NCBI RefSeq assembly: GCF_005502745.1
Contig: NZ_SCNL01000011.1
Coordinates: forward strand, 85,725 to 149,724
Origin: Sphingomonas sp. 3P27F8
Lineage (GTDB): Bacteria; Pseudomonadota; Alphaproteobacteria; Sphingomonadales; Sphingomonadaceae
Direction of reading: 5' to 3'
Length of the DNA stretch: 64,000 nucleotides
The notes below the pieces were generated by a model that saw only the letters and a program-made list of their open reading frames with translations, searched no databases and was not told the DNA's origin. The translations under genes were made by a program, and so were the position numbers. This document shows, one piece after another, positions 26,887 through 35,586 of this stretch; position 1 is the stretch's first letter; each line of letters opens with the position of its first letter.

Positions 26887-27385
26887 GCGCGGCCAGGTCT
26901 TCGGGCCGGTTGATATTGGCGATCGGCGGCGCGTCGATCGCGCGCGCGCCGATAATCATGCACCATCTGCGCATGGATCGATTGGGGTCGATGCGCAGAT
27001 GGCGCTCCAGCGGATCGGCCAGTTCCACGGGCCAGCACCCGATGATAGGCGTCTCCGCGACAAAGCTTGCACCCGCCGACGCGGCAAGCGTCGCCAGCGT
27101 TTCCGCCGGCACGAACGGCGTGTCGCACCCGATCGTCACAATTGCCTTGTGCCCGCGCGCAACGGCAAAATGCAGCGCCCCGCAGATCCCGCCCAGCGGC
27201 CCCAGCCCGGCCGCCGGGCGATCGGGAACATCTTCCGCGCCGCTCACCACCACCTCCCCCACGAACGGCGCCAGCGTTGCCCGTGCATGATCGGTGAGCG
27301 TCATGCCATCCAGCAGCGCGCGCGCCTTGTCGCTGCCGAACCGACGCGATCCGCCCCCTGCGAGCACCACGCCGAGCAATGTCAT
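26846..27385 (-). CDS. mobA: Molybdenum cofactor guanylyltransferase MobA-like
   Basis: A 179-residue nucleotidyltransferase. The nucleotide-binding loop is VVLAGGGSRRFGSDKA at the N-terminus, GPLGGICGAL follows, and VTIGCDTPFVPAE is the metal-binding aspartate region. MobA attaches GMP to molybdopterin to form bis-MGD, needed by formate dehydrogenases and nitrate reductases. The start overlaps fdhD by 4 bp (ATGA), which supports a molybdoenzyme maturation role. It ends inside the convergent DUF885 gene by 41 bp. Confidence 0.88.
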   Translation of the reverse strand: MTLLGVVLAGGGSRRFGSDKARALLDGMTLTDHARATLAPFVGEVVVSGAEDVPDRPAAGLGPLGGICGALHFAVARGHKAIVTIGCDTPFVPAETLATLAASAGASFVAETPIIGCWPVELADPLERHLRIDPNRSMRRWCMIIGARAIDAPPIANINRPEDLAALSPSDRGSGRPPR

Positions 27386-28161
27386 GGCACCAGTTCCAGC
27401 AGCGCATCGGCGCGCGCGAGCACCGTTAGCCGCAAGCCACACGCCCGTGCCCGCTCGACCGCAAGGCTCGTCGGGGCAGAGATGGTGACGAGGTGCGGGC
27501 ACCCCGCCAGCGCCGCCTTCTCCACAAGTTCGTACGAACAACGCGAGGTGAGCAAGGCGAACCCCCCATCCCAATCGACGTCCGCACGCAGCATGGCACC
27601 GATCAGCTTGTCGAACGCGTTGTGCCGGCCGACATCCTCGCGCACCGCGATCAAGCGTCCTGCGGCCGTGCAGCACGCGGCGGCGTGGACCGCCCCGGTC
27701 ACGCGGTTGAGCGGCTGATGCGCCGACAGATCGGACAGCGCCTGAAATATCGCCTCTGTCGACGCGCGCGAATTTCCAGCCGCCTGCGGCAGGGGGCGGA
27801 TCGCCTGCTCCAGATTCTCGATGCCGCAGATGCCGCAAGAGGATTCGCCAATGCGATGCCGCGCCCGCTCCGCCACCGCCGCGACGCGATCCGCCACCAG
27901 GGTGACGCGCACCAGTTCTCCCTCGCTATGCTCGACATGATCGACATCGAGTATTTGCCCGGCGTGCGTCACCAGCCGTTCGGCAAAGGCAAAGCCCGTC
28001 ACGAAATCGTCGAGATCCGCAGGGGTCGCCATCATCACGGCATAGCCAATCCCGTTGAACTCGATCGCCACCGGCCGCTCCACCGCGACGGCCCGCGTTG
28101 TCGGCTCCGCTACGCCTGAGATCGCGATGCGCGCGAAATCGATACCGATGTGTTCCGCCAT
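27382..28161 (-). CDS. fdhD: Formate dehydrogenase accessory sulfurtransferase FdhD
   Basis: A 259-residue FdhD. The active-site cysteines are in ESSCGICGIENLEQA, the CxxC that carries sulfur from IscS to the molybdenum cofactor. The C-terminal REDVGRHNAFDKLIG motif is also diagnostic. FdhD sulfurates bis-MGD before insertion into formate dehydrogenase. The ATG at 28161 has GAGG 4 bases upstream; in-frame ATGs up to 28179 lack a site. It is coupled to mobA. No formate dehydrogenase gene is in the window. Confidence 0.93.
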   Translation of the reverse strand: MAEHIGIDFARIAISGVAEPTTRAVAVERPVAIEFNGIGYAVMMATPADLDDFVTGFAFAERLVTHAGQILDVDHVEHSEGELVRVTLVADRVAAVAERARHRIGESSCGICGIENLEQAIRPLPQAAGNSRASTEAIFQALSDLSAHQPLNRVTGAVHAAACCTAAGRLIAVREDVGRHNAFDKLIGAMLRADVDWDGGFALLTSRCSYELVEKAALAGCPHLVTISAPTSLAVERARACGLRLTVLARADALLELVP

Positions 28162-28259
28162 TGACCTCATCCTATCCATGCAAGCCCGCGAACGGAAACA
28201 TTGCGTTCCCCAACCCGGCTATCGACGACGGCGCGCAGCCGACGCTATAGCGATTCGCG

Positions 28260-28853
28260 ATGACAAAACCTCTCGACGATGCTGCGCTCGACCAGCTTTT
28301 CCGAACCGCCCGAACATACAATGGCTACACCGACGAGCCCGTATCCGAAGCCGAGCTTCACGCGATCTGGGATCTGATGAAGATGGGGCCGACCTCCGCG
28401 AACCAGCTTCCCGCCCGGCTCGTGTGGTGCGTCAGCGACGAGGCGAAGGCAAAGCTGGCCGCCGCCAGCTCGGGGACTAATGGCAAGAAGATACTGCAGG
28501 CGCCGGTCAGCGTCGTGATCGGGATGGATCTGGACTTCCACCTGCATCTGCCGGAGCTTTTCCCGCATACTGACGCAAAAGCGTGGTTCGAGGGCAATCT
28601 GCCGCTGCGCGAGGCACACGCATTCCGCAATTCATCGCTTCAGGGCGCGTATTTCATCATGGCCGCCCGTGCACTCGGCCTGGATACCGGCCCGATGTCC
28701 GGCTTCGACGCCGCGCAGGTGGACGCGGCATTCTTTGCCGACCAGCCGAACGTGCGGACCAACTTCATTTCGACGCTCGGCCATGGCGATCCCGCGACGA
28801 TCTTCGATCGTCTGCCGCGCCCGGCGTTCGAAAAGTTCAACCGCATCGCCTGA
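28260..28853 (+). CDS. Nitroreductase-family malonic semialdehyde reductase (RutE-like)
   Basis: A 197-residue FMN-dependent nitroreductase-fold protein. The N-terminal RTYNGYTDEPVSEAELHAIW and MKMGPTSANQLPARLVW are FMN-binding, with SLQGAYFIMAARALGLDTGPM and GFDAAQVDAAFF typical of the RutE/HadB group. RutE reduces malonic semialdehyde to 3-hydroxypropionate in pyrimidine breakdown. No rut genes lie nearby, so the substrate here is uncertain. It precedes tsaB by 14 bp on the same strand. Confidence 0.87.
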   Translation: MTKPLDDAALDQLFRTARTYNGYTDEPVSEAELHAIWDLMKMGPTSANQLPARLVWCVSDEAKAKLAAASSGTNGKKILQAPVSVVIGMDLDFHLHLPELFPHTDAKAWFEGNLPLREAHAFRNSSLQGAYFIMAARALGLDTGPMSGFDAAQVDAAFFADQPNVRTNFISTLGHGDPATIFDRLPRPAFEKFNRIA

Positions 28854-28867
28854 ACCTCGGGAATAGC

Positions 28868-29479
28868 GTGCGCACACTGGTAATCGACACGGCAACCGCC
28901 GCCTGCTCGGTCGCGCTGATCGAGGGCGGGCGTGTGCTCGATCGACGCCACGAAACGGTCGGGCGCGGCCATGCCGAGCGGCTGGTGCCGATGATCGCCG
29001 AACTCACCGATGGTGGCCGCGCCGGGCACATCCTGGTCGATGTCGGGCCAGGCAGCTTCACGGGAATTCGCGTGGGCATCGCCGCGGCGCGCGGCCTGGC
29101 GCTCGGCTGGGGTGCAAGCGTCGCCGGCTATAGCTCGACCGCGCTGATCGCCGCTGCCGCGATCGCTGATGGCATTGCCGCCCCGCTTGCGGTCGTGCTG
29201 GAAGGCGGGCACGGTGAGTTGTTCATGCAGGGCTATCTCGCTCCCTTGGCTGCCGATGGCGCGTTGCGGTCTTTACCGCCGATGGAGGCGCTTCACGCGC
29301 TGGCCGGTCGCCCTGCGGTCGGTAGCGGAGTGCGCTGGCTCACGCCGCTCGATGCCGGGCTGGCGGCGCACGAGGCGCTCCCCGACGCCGCCCGCGCGAT
29401 ACTCCTCCCCGAGGCATTGACGTCGCTGCCCGCGCGCCCGCTTTACGGACGCGCGCCGGATGCCAAGCTGCCGTCATGA
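28868..29479 (+). CDS. tsaB: tRNA threonylcarbamoyladenosine biosynthesis protein TsaB
   Basis: A 203-residue ASKHA-fold protein. It begins VRTLVIDTATAACSVALIEGG (GTG start at 28868) and has HAERLVPMIAEL and DVGPGSFTGIRVGIAAARGLAL, the TsaB signature. TsaB bridges TsaD and TsaE in the complex that makes t6A at position 37 of ANN-decoding tRNAs. It overlaps rimI by 4 bp, the classic tsaB-rimI arrangement. The longer upstream frame is antisense/out-of-frame over the nitroreductase gene and is not used. Confidence 0.93.
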   Translation: MRTLVIDTATAACSVALIEGGRVLDRRHETVGRGHAERLVPMIAELTDGGRAGHILVDVGPGSFTGIRVGIAAARGLALGWGASVAGYSSTALIAAAAIADGIAAPLAVVLEGGHGELFMQGYLAPLAADGALRSLPPMEALHALAGRPAVGSGVRWLTPLDAGLAAHEALPDAARAILLPEALTSLPARPLYGRAPDAKLPS

Positions 29480-29949
29480 GCACGTCGCTGCGCATGATCG
29501 AGCTTTCTGCCGGCGGCGCGCCCGATATCGAGGCGGTCGATACGGTTATGACAGAAGCGTTCGATCCGCGCTTCGGCGAAGCGTGGACACGCAGCCAGTG
29601 CCTCGGCATCCTGGCGATGCCCGGGGTCTGGTTGTCGCTGGCGCGCGTCGAAGGAGAAATAGCGGCCTTCGCTTTGTCGCGCGCGATCGTGGACGAAGCG
29701 GAGTTGCTGCTGATCGCGGTGCGCCCCTCCTTTCGTCGGCGCGGGATCGGTGCGGCATTGTTGCGCGGCGTGATCGCCGATGCGCGCGAACGCGGCGTCA
29801 CGCGCCTGCATCTGGAGGTGCGCGCCGGCAACGAGGCCGTCCATCTTTACACCGCGCACGGTTTCGCGAAGGTGGGGGAGCGGCGCGACTATTATCGCGG
29901 ACGATCCGGCAGCGCATTCGACGCGCACAGCTACGCCCTTTCGCTGTGA
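29476..29949 (+). CDS. rimI: Ribosomal protein S18 alanine N-acetyltransferase RimI
   Basis: A 157-residue GNAT enzyme. The acetyl-CoA binding motif A is LLIAVRPSFRRRGIGAALLRG, with the C-terminal HLEVRAGNEAVHLYTAHGF region. RimI acetylates the N-terminal alanine of ribosomal protein S18. The ATGA overlap with tsaB supports this assignment over a generic GNAT. The sequence is slightly divergent at the extreme ends, as usual for alphaproteobacterial RimI. Confidence 0.87.
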   Translation: MSTSLRMIELSAGGAPDIEAVDTVMTEAFDPRFGEAWTRSQCLGILAMPGVWLSLARVEGEIAAFALSRAIVDEAELLLIAVRPSFRRRGIGAALLRGVIADARERGVTRLHLEVRAGNEAVHLYTAHGFAKVGERRDYYRGRSGSAFDAHSYALSL

Positions 29950-30010
29950 CGCCGTTGTTTCGCGCGGCGGGTGCAGATAGGCCGGCTGGGAAACAAGAGG
30001 GAGCTAATCG

Positions 30011-30574
30011 TTGATCGCCATCCGGCCCGCCCGATCCGAAGACGCCGCCGCCATCGCGGCGATCTATGCGCCATATGTGCTATCGGGCACGGTTTCGTTC
30101 GAAACCGAAGCGCCCGATGCGCGCGCGATCCGCACACGGATGGCCTCATCCGGCGGTCTCTATCCCTGGCTCGTCGCGACCTCAGGAAACGGCGAGGACT
30201 CCGGGGTAGTCGCTTATGCCTATGCGACGCGCTTCCGTGATCGCCCCGCCTATCGCTACGTCGTTGAAACCTCGATCTACGTATCCGGTTCATTGTCTGG
30301 CCAAGGCGTCGGGCGGCTGCTGTACGAGGCACTGATCGATACGCTTCGCGCACAAGGCTTCACCCAGGCTATCGGGGTGCTTTCGCTGCCCAACGACGCC
30401 TCGATATCGCTTCACGAAGCGGTAGGTTTCCGCCGCGCCGGGGTGTATCGCGAGATCGGCTACAAGCAGGGCCGCTGGATCGACGTCGGTTTCTGGCAGT
30501 GCGAACTGAACGACAGCACCGTCCCGCCGGTAGAGCCGCGCCCGTTCTCCGAAACCGGCGTCGTGCGCGCGTGA
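30011..30574 (+). CDS. PAT-like GNAT N-acetyltransferase
   Basis: A 187-residue GNAT of the phosphinothricin/methionine-sulfone acetyltransferase (Pat/MddA/YncA) group: IRPARSEDAAAIAAIYAPYV start, YRYVVETSIYVSGSLSGQGVG as motif A with GRLLYEAL, and HEAVGFRRAGVYREIGYKQG near the end. The group acetylates methionine sulfone, methionine sulfoximine or phosphinothricin. It uses a TTG start (30011) with GAGGGAG upstream. It converges with the TRIC gene, 7 bp between stops. Confidence 0.86.
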   Translation: MIAIRPARSEDAAAIAAIYAPYVLSGTVSFETEAPDARAIRTRMASSGGLYPWLVATSGNGEDSGVVAYAYATRFRDRPAYRYVVETSIYVSGSLSGQGVGRLLYEALIDTLRAQGFTQAIGVLSLPNDASISLHEAVGFRRAGVYREIGYKQGRWIDVGFWQCELNDSTVPPVEPRPFSETGVVRA

Positions 30575-30581
30575 CGTTCGC

Positions 30582-31205
30582 TCAGCGCCTGCCGCGATAG
30601 GCGGGAAGCGCGAGGCGGAACCGCATCGCGGCGGCGCGCAGGGCGAAGCCGGCCAGCACCGCGATCAGCGCCGCGCCGATCATCGGCAAGCCCAGCAGCG
30701 TGAGGACAACGAACAGCGCCGCCGCCAGCGCGGCCGCCGTCACGTAAAGCTCCGGCCGCATGATGATCGACGGTTCGCCCGCCAGAACATCGCGGATCAC
30801 GCCGCCGACGCACGCCGTCACCACCCCCATCAGCGCAGCAGGGAGCGGCGGCACGCCGAAACGTAGCGCCTTGGCCGCGCCATAGACCGCATAAGCCGCC
30901 AGCCCCACCGCATCGAACCAGTCGAGCGCGGCGCCACGCCACCATTTCTCCGGTGTCGCCCAGATCACCAGCGCCACCGTGAGGCAGACGGCCGGGGCGC
31001 GGCTGTCATGCACCCAGAATACCGGGGCGCCGATCAGCAGATCGCGCACCGTTCCCCCGCCGACGCCGGTAATCAGCGCGAAGAAGGCGAGCGTCACCAT
31101 CGTCTGCGCGCGCCGTGCCGCCGCCAGCGCACCCGAGGCCGCGAACACCGCCAGCCCGGCAAGATCGAACCATGGTGCGAACGTGGGAAGAAGATCGGGC
31201 GTCAT
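30582..31205 (-). CDS. TRIC-family (UPF0126/YadS) membrane protein
   Basis: A 207-residue inner-membrane protein made of two repeated three-helix units plus one helix. Each repeat carries the glycine-rich signature: ITGVGGGTVRDLL (about residues 41-53) and TACVGGVIRDVLAG (about 129-142). These match bacterial TRIC channels (YadS/YicG), which conduct monovalent cations as trimers. The physiological role in bacteria is unclear. The gene stands alone on the minus strand. Confidence 0.88.
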   Translation of the reverse strand: MTPDLLPTFAPWFDLAGLAVFAASGALAAARRAQTMVTLAFFALITGVGGGTVRDLLIGAPVFWVHDSRAPAVCLTVALVIWATPEKWWRGAALDWFDAVGLAAYAVYGAAKALRFGVPPLPAALMGVVTACVGGVIRDVLAGEPSIIMRPELYVTAAALAAALFVVLTLLGLPMIGAALIAVLAGFALRAAAMRFRLALPAYRGRR

Positions 31206-31696
31206 CAGCGCTAGCTAACGCCGGCGTGAACGCCGGTCAGCCGAAATCTCGCGATCCAGCGCAACAGCCAGCACGAGGACTGCGTCGTGACGACACCGGG
31301 CGGCGCGGCATTCGAACAGCGCCCGCAAAGCAAGCGGGAAGACCGCACCCGCCTTTATCTTCGCTAATCGGCCCTCATCGCCGGGCCTGTGGACAAGTTA
31401 TTCATCCGCCAGCCCAGCCGGGGGACTCGCCATGGGTCACGCGCTGCGCTTTTCCGCGCGTTCAAGCTGCTGATCCGCCACGGGATATTCTTCCGCTCCG
31501 CCTCATCGTTCGTCTTGCACGATGCCGGCACAAAACCTGGCCAGCCCAAGATCGGGCTGCGCCGCCTGCCCTGTGCGTAACGTGGATATCGTGGATTATT
31601 CCTAACCCTGAACAGCCGGTTGCCGCAGGTTAAGACGATGCATTCCATGATCTGAACATTGTCTTTTCGTGACCATCAAACAACGGGAGTAACGAT
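31206..31696. other. Noncoding stretch, 491 bp
   Basis: No supported gene is seen here. The longest frames (for example 31389-31580 on the plus strand) have no ribosome binding site or protein-like composition. The stretch contains CTGTGGACAAGTTATTCATC at 31385-31404, which includes two near matches to the DnaA box consensus back to back, and a T/A-richer segment at 31580-31690 that probably holds the promoter of the glycine-zipper gene. Confidence 0.4.
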
Positions 31697-32005
31697 GTGC
31701 GTAAACTGATGCTGGCGGTGGGTGCCACCGCGATGGTCGTTCCGACGCTGATCGCGACGACGCATGAAGCCGAGGCGCGCGGTCGCCATGAATATCGCGA
31801 ATGGCGCGGACATGACGGCCGCATGCGCTGTCGCAGGCCGGACGGCACGACCGGGCTCGTCGTAGGTGGCGTCGCCGGTGCGCTCGTCGGTCGCACGATC
31901 GACCCGCGTGGCGACCGCACGCTCGGCACGCTGGGCGGCGCTGCGCTGGGCGCACTGGCTGGTCGGGCGATAGAGCGCGGATCGGGCAGCCGCGGCTGTC
32001 GCTGA
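31697..32005 (+). CDS. Glycine-zipper 2TM-domain exported protein
   Basis: A 102-residue small envelope protein. The signal peptide is VRKLMLAVGATAMVVPTLIA with cleavage near EAEA, followed by a basic stretch and then the glycine zipper TGLVVGGVAGALVGRTIDPR and GTLGGAALGALAGRAIERG. Such proteins (relatives of the 17 kDa rickettsial antigen and OsmB/SlyB) insert into or stabilise the outer membrane under stress. It starts with GTG; an overlapping ATG two bases upstream is out of frame. GGGAGT lies upstream as ribosome binding site. Confidence 0.8.
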   Translation: MRKLMLAVGATAMVVPTLIATTHEAEARGRHEYREWRGHDGRMRCRRPDGTTGLVVGGVAGALVGRTIDPRGDRTLGTLGGAALGALAGRAIERGSGSRGCR

Positions 32006-32015
32006 TAAATTTACG

Positions 32016-32045
32016 CGGGCGCGGCGCTTTTTCGCGTCGCGCCCG
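32016..32045 (+). terminator. Likely terminator after the glycine-zipper gene
   Basis: An 11-bp stem (CGGGCGCGGCG / CGTCGCGCCCG, one G-T wobble) closes an 8-base loop 11 bp after the stop. The T tract behind it is weak. Confidence 0.45.
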
Positions 32046-32078
32046 TTGTAGCGGCGAAACAGGCACGAGGAATATGCA

Positions 32079-32507
32079 ATGCCCACTCACAGCGGTTCCG
32101 CACGGTACGAAGGCTTCGGGAAGGACGGAGAGGGCTTCGTCTCGACCCAGTCCGGCGCGCTGGCCGACAATCCTTATGGTTTCGCCACCCGGTTCGAGGA
32201 CGAGCCCGGCACGAACCCGGAAGAGCTGATCGCCGCCGCCCATGCAAGCTGCTTCACGATGGCGCTTAGCTTTGCGCTCGCCCGCGCGGGCCATACGCGC
32301 GGCACGCTCGACACCACGGCAAAGGTGACGCTCGACAAGGACGGCGACGGCTTCAAGATCAGCAAATCGGCGCTCGAGCTGCGCGCGAACGTGCCCGGCA
32401 TATCATCGGACGAGTTTACGCGGATCGCCAACGAAGCGAAGGCGGGCTGCCCGGTTTCAAAGCTGATGAACGCGGAGATTTCGCTGACGCACAGCCTGGC
32501 GGAATGA
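32079..32507 (+). CDS. OsmC-family peroxiredoxin
   Basis: A 142-residue thiol peroxidase of the OsmC subfamily. The peroxidatic cysteine is C58 in AAAHASCFTMALSF and the resolving cysteine C124 in AKAGCPVSKLM. The N-terminal PTHSGSARYEGFGKDGEG is typical of OsmC rather than Ohr. It reduces organic hydroperoxides in the cytoplasm. The gene is monocistronic by spacing, between the glycine-zipper gene and phenylalanine hydroxylase. Confidence 0.9.
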   Translation: MPTHSGSARYEGFGKDGEGFVSTQSGALADNPYGFATRFEDEPGTNPEELIAAAHASCFTMALSFALARAGHTRGTLDTTAKVTLDKDGDGFKISKSALELRANVPGISSDEFTRIANEAKAGCPVSKLMNAEISLTHSLAE

Positions 32508-32580
32508 TGGGCGCCTGCCCATAAACTGATTTCATCTGTTACTATCTTGGCAGCCGGTCGCGCCGTGCTATGGTGATTGC

Positions 32581-33447
32581 ATGGCCGACGCGACCCTCCA
32601 GAGCCCTCCCCCCGGTGCCGCCGACGATTGGACGGTGCCGCAGAACTGGGCGCATTACACGCCCGAGGACCATGCGACCTGGGACATATTGTTCGCGCGG
32701 CAGGCGAAGCTGTTGCCGGGGCGCGCATCCACCGCATATCTGCGTGGGCTGGACATACTCAGGCTGTCCCGCCCCGGCATCCCGGATTTTGAGGAACTGT
32801 CCGAGCGGCTGATGAAGCTGACCGGGTGGCAGGTCGTGGCGGTGCCGGGGCTGGTGCCGGATGATGTGTTCTTCGATCATATGGCCAATCGCCGGTTCGT
32901 CGCGGGTAATTTCATCCGTCGGCCGGATCAGCTTGACTATCTTCAGGAGCCGGACGTTTTTCATGACGTGTTCGGCCATGTGCCGATGCTCGCCGATCCG
33001 GTGTTTGCCGATTACCTGGTCGCTTACGGCAAGGGCGGCCAGCGCGCGCTCGGGCTGCATTCGCTGCAATATCTCGCGCGCCTCTATTGGTATACGGTCG
33101 AGTTCGGGCTGATCGCGGAGCCGGAGGGGCTGCGTATCTATGGCGCGGGGATCGTCTCAAGCTCCGCCGAAAGCAGGTTCGCGCTCGATGATCCCTCCCC
33201 AAACCGGATCGCCTTCGATCTCACCCGCGTGATGCGCACCGACTATCGGATCGACGATTTTCAGCAGAACTACTTCGTCATTCCGAGTTTCGACGAGCTG
33301 CTGAAGGTGACGGTCGAAACCGATTTCGCGCCGCTCTACGAAGCGATCAGGGGGCAGCCGGACATTCCTGTCGCGACGCTCGTGCCGCAGGACGAGGTGC
33401 TCACCCGCGGCACCCAGGCCTATGCGCAGGGCAAGGCCCGTCATTGA
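32581..33447 (+). CDS. phhA: Phenylalanine 4-monooxygenase
   Basis: A 288-residue bacterial aromatic amino-acid hydroxylase without a regulatory domain. The iron ligands are H128 and H133 (DVFHDVFGHVPML) and E174 (YWYTVEFGL); EPD at 123-125 and IYGAGIVSSSAE are also conserved. It makes tyrosine from phenylalanine using tetrahydropterin and O2. No phhB (pterin dehydratase) gene is nearby. The next gene, a globin-like protein, follows 30 bp later in the same direction. Confidence 0.95.
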   Translation: MADATLQSPPPGAADDWTVPQNWAHYTPEDHATWDILFARQAKLLPGRASTAYLRGLDILRLSRPGIPDFEELSERLMKLTGWQVVAVPGLVPDDVFFDHMANRRFVAGNFIRRPDQLDYLQEPDVFHDVFGHVPMLADPVFADYLVAYGKGGQRALGLHSLQYLARLYWYTVEFGLIAEPEGLRIYGAGIVSSSAESRFALDDPSPNRIAFDLTRVMRTDYRIDDFQQNYFVIPSFDELLKVTVETDFAPLYEAIRGQPDIPVATLVPQDEVLTRGTQAYAQGKARH

Positions 33448-33477
33448 CAATGAGGTAAACGACGACAGACTGGCGCC

Positions 33478-33912
33478 ATGCGGAGCGACGCGGATCTGAT
33501 GCAGCGCAGCCTTGCCGCCGCCGCATCGCATGAACCGGCGATGCGCGCGGCGCTGTTCGAACGTTTCTTCGCGCGTTATCCCGATCGGCGCCAAATCTTC
33601 CTGCACGTCGAGGCGACATCCGTGCGGATGACCAGCGAAACACTGGCGTGGATGCTTGGCCTGGCCCAGGGCGAAGGCTGGGTCTGGGGGCAAATCGCGG
33701 AGCTTGTTTTCCAGCACCGCAACTACGGGCATCTGCCGGCGCAGGAATATGCCGATTTCGTCACCATGACGATCGACGCGCTTGGCGATGCCGCCCGCCC
33801 GGAATGGAGCGAGGCGACGGCAACTGCATGGCGTCGCCACGCCGCATCGCTCAACGCACTGATCGAGAAGGCGATCGGCGAATGGACCGAATCCCCTCTC
33901 TCCTACCCCTAG
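33478..33912 (+). CDS. Globin-like protein
   Basis: A 144-residue all-helical protein that reads like a single-domain bacterial globin: LFERFFARYPDRRQIF near the N-terminus and the proximal histidine H80 in LVFQHRNYGHLPAQEY, the position of the HRxYGV-like F-helix motif of flavohemoglobins. It has no FAD/NAD domain. The distal residue is not obvious. It sits just after phhA and overlaps the convergent prmA gene by 4 bp. Fold assignment is by motif; heme binding is inferred. Confidence 0.6.
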   Translation: MRSDADLMQRSLAAAASHEPAMRAALFERFFARYPDRRQIFLHVEATSVRMTSETLAWMLGLAQGEGWVWGQIAELVFQHRNYGHLPAQEYADFVTMTIDALGDAARPEWSEATATAWRRHAASLNALIEKAIGEWTESPLSYP

Positions 33913-34847
33913 CCGAAGCGGCCGTCGGTCTTCCACGCCTCGCGATCACCGCTCGTAGCGGCGGCGCGCCGCTCGGTCGGTGCGCGAAGCCGGAGGATCG
34001 TCCAGTCGCCACGCACATCGCTCGCTGCCAAAGTGCAGCCCTGCGCTTCATAAGCGCGGACAACCATGTCCGCCTGTTCGTTCAGCAGCCCCGCGAGCAC
34101 GATCGTGGCGCGCGGGCCCGCCACAGCCGCGACTTCCGGCGCCATCGCCACGAGCGGCCCGGCAAGGATATTGGCGATCAGCAGGTCATAAGGCGCGCGC
34201 GCCTCGATTTCCGCCGCTCGTGCGCCATCCGCGACCACAAGATCAATCGCCGGCACCGTATTCACCGCCATGTTCCCGGCGGTCACCTCGATCGCGATGG
34301 GATCGATATCGGTCGCCATCACCCGCGCCTGCGGCCACAGATCCCGCGCGGCGAAGGCGAGGAGGCCGGTGCCGGTGCCGAAATCGACCACATTGGCAAA
34401 GCGCTCGCCCGCCAGCTCGCTCAGCATCGCCAGGCAACCCGCCGTGGTGTTGTGATGCCCGGTCCCGAAAGCCTGCCCCGCATCGATCAGGAAGGCGCGC
34501 TGCCCCGCCGCAATCGCAACCGGATGCGCCGAGGTATGAACGACGAACCGCCCCTCACGGATCGGTTCCAGCCCGGACTGGCTCATCGCCACCCAATCCT
34601 GTTCGCCCAGCGCCTCCACCGCCGGTGTAGTGCCCGCCGCACTCGGCACCAGTGATGCCAGCGCCGCAAGGACGGCAGCATCGGGTTCACGCTCCAGATA
34701 GGCGTCGAGCCGCCAGCGCTCAACGTCATCCTCCACCTCTTCGGTGGTCATCAGCACCGCATCGATCGCCAGATCGGCGGCGGCGTCGATCGCCTCGGCC
34801 TCCGCACGGGTGCAGGGCAGCGTCACCTTCCAGCTTTCAGCGGACAT
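33909..34847 (-). CDS. prmA: Ribosomal protein L11 methyltransferase
   Basis: A 312-residue Class I SAM methyltransferase with an N-terminal substrate-recognition domain. SAM motif I is NVVDFGTGTGLLAFAA, preceded by the PrmA signature GQAFGTGHHNTTAGCL, and the catalytic-loop motif is DLLIANILAGPL. PrmA trimethylates lysines and the N-terminus of ribosomal protein L11. The C-terminus has an extra basic tail (APTERRAAATSGDREAWK). The start overlaps the SDR gene end by 11 bp. Confidence 0.92.
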   Translation of the reverse strand: MSAESWKVTLPCTRAEAEAIDAAADLAIDAVLMTTEEVEDDVERWRLDAYLEREPDAAVLAALASLVPSAAGTTPAVEALGEQDWVAMSQSGLEPIREGRFVVHTSAHPVAIAAGQRAFLIDAGQAFGTGHHNTTAGCLAMLSELAGERFANVVDFGTGTGLLAFAARDLWPQARVMATDIDPIAIEVTAGNMAVNTVPAIDLVVADGARAAEIEARAPYDLLIANILAGPLVAMAPEVAAVAGPRATIVLAGLLNEQADMVVRAYEAQGCTLAASDVRGDWTILRLRAPTERRAAATSGDREAWKTDGRFG

Positions 34848-35532
34848 AGCTTGCTCCGTTCACGTCGAGCACCGCACCGGTCATCGATGCCGGTGCCTCC
34901 AGCGCCAGCCAGCGCGCCATTTCGGCCACTTCCTCAGGCATCGCCACCCGGCCGAGCGGAATATCGGCGAGCAGCTTTTCACCACCCCGGCTGGCGAGAT
35001 ATTCGTCGGCCATGCCAGTCATCGTGAAGCCGGGGCAGATCGCGAAGGCGAGGATACCCTCCGCCGCATAGCCGCGCGCGATCGTCTTGGTCATGGCGAC
35101 CATCCCCGCCTTGGCGGCGGCATAATGCCAGTGCGCAGGGCTGTCACCGCGATGCGCCGCGCGGCTGGCGATGTTGACGATGCGCCCGCCCGTGCCGCGC
35201 GCCTGCCAGTGGCGCACCGCGCGCCTTGAAAGCTCGGCGGCCGCGGTCAGGTTGATGCGCATCGTGCGTTCCCACGCCGCGCTCCACTCGATATCCTCGC
35301 GATCGATCGGGTTCGCCTCGAACACGCCGGCATTGTTGATAAGCACGTCTATCGCGCCAAGCTTGGCGAGCGCCGCGTCCCACAATTGCCCGGGTGCGGC
35401 GGGATCGGCGAAGTCAGCCGGAATGCCGCTTGACGTGCCCTGCCCCGCGATGCGGACATCCGGCCTGTCAAGCGCATCGATTATCGCGGCGCCGATGCCG
35501 CGCGAGGTGCCGGTAGCGAGAATATGGATCAT
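34837..35532 (-). CDS. Short-chain dehydrogenase/reductase (SDR)
   Basis: A 231-residue classical SDR. The cofactor loop is ATGTSRGIG, NNAG follows, and the catalytic residues are Ser in NIASRAAH and the Tyr/Lys pair of HYAAAKAG. PGFTMTGMADEYL closes the substrate loop. There is no acidic residue marking clear NAD preference. The substrate is unknown. A four-codon longer start at 35544 is possible. It precedes and overlaps prmA by 11 bp, an arrangement common in related genomes but without known functional meaning. Confidence 0.87.
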   Translation of the reverse strand: MIHILATGTSRGIGAAIIDALDRPDVRIAGQGTSSGIPADFADPAAPGQLWDAALAKLGAIDVLINNAGVFEANPIDREDIEWSAAWERTMRINLTAAAELSRRAVRHWQARGTGGRIVNIASRAAHRGDSPAHWHYAAAKAGMVAMTKTIARGYAAEGILAFAICPGFTMTGMADEYLASRGGEKLLADIPLGRVAMPEEVAEMARWLALEAPASMTGAVLDVNGASYVR

Positions 35533-35586
35533 GCCGCCGGCCATAGCGACGGCCGGCGGATCAGGCCACGGCCGAGATCAGGATCG

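Noticed and set aside
31389..31580. 63-codon plus-strand frame in the gap after the TRIC gene
   Set aside because: No supported start and no similarity; treated as noncoding.
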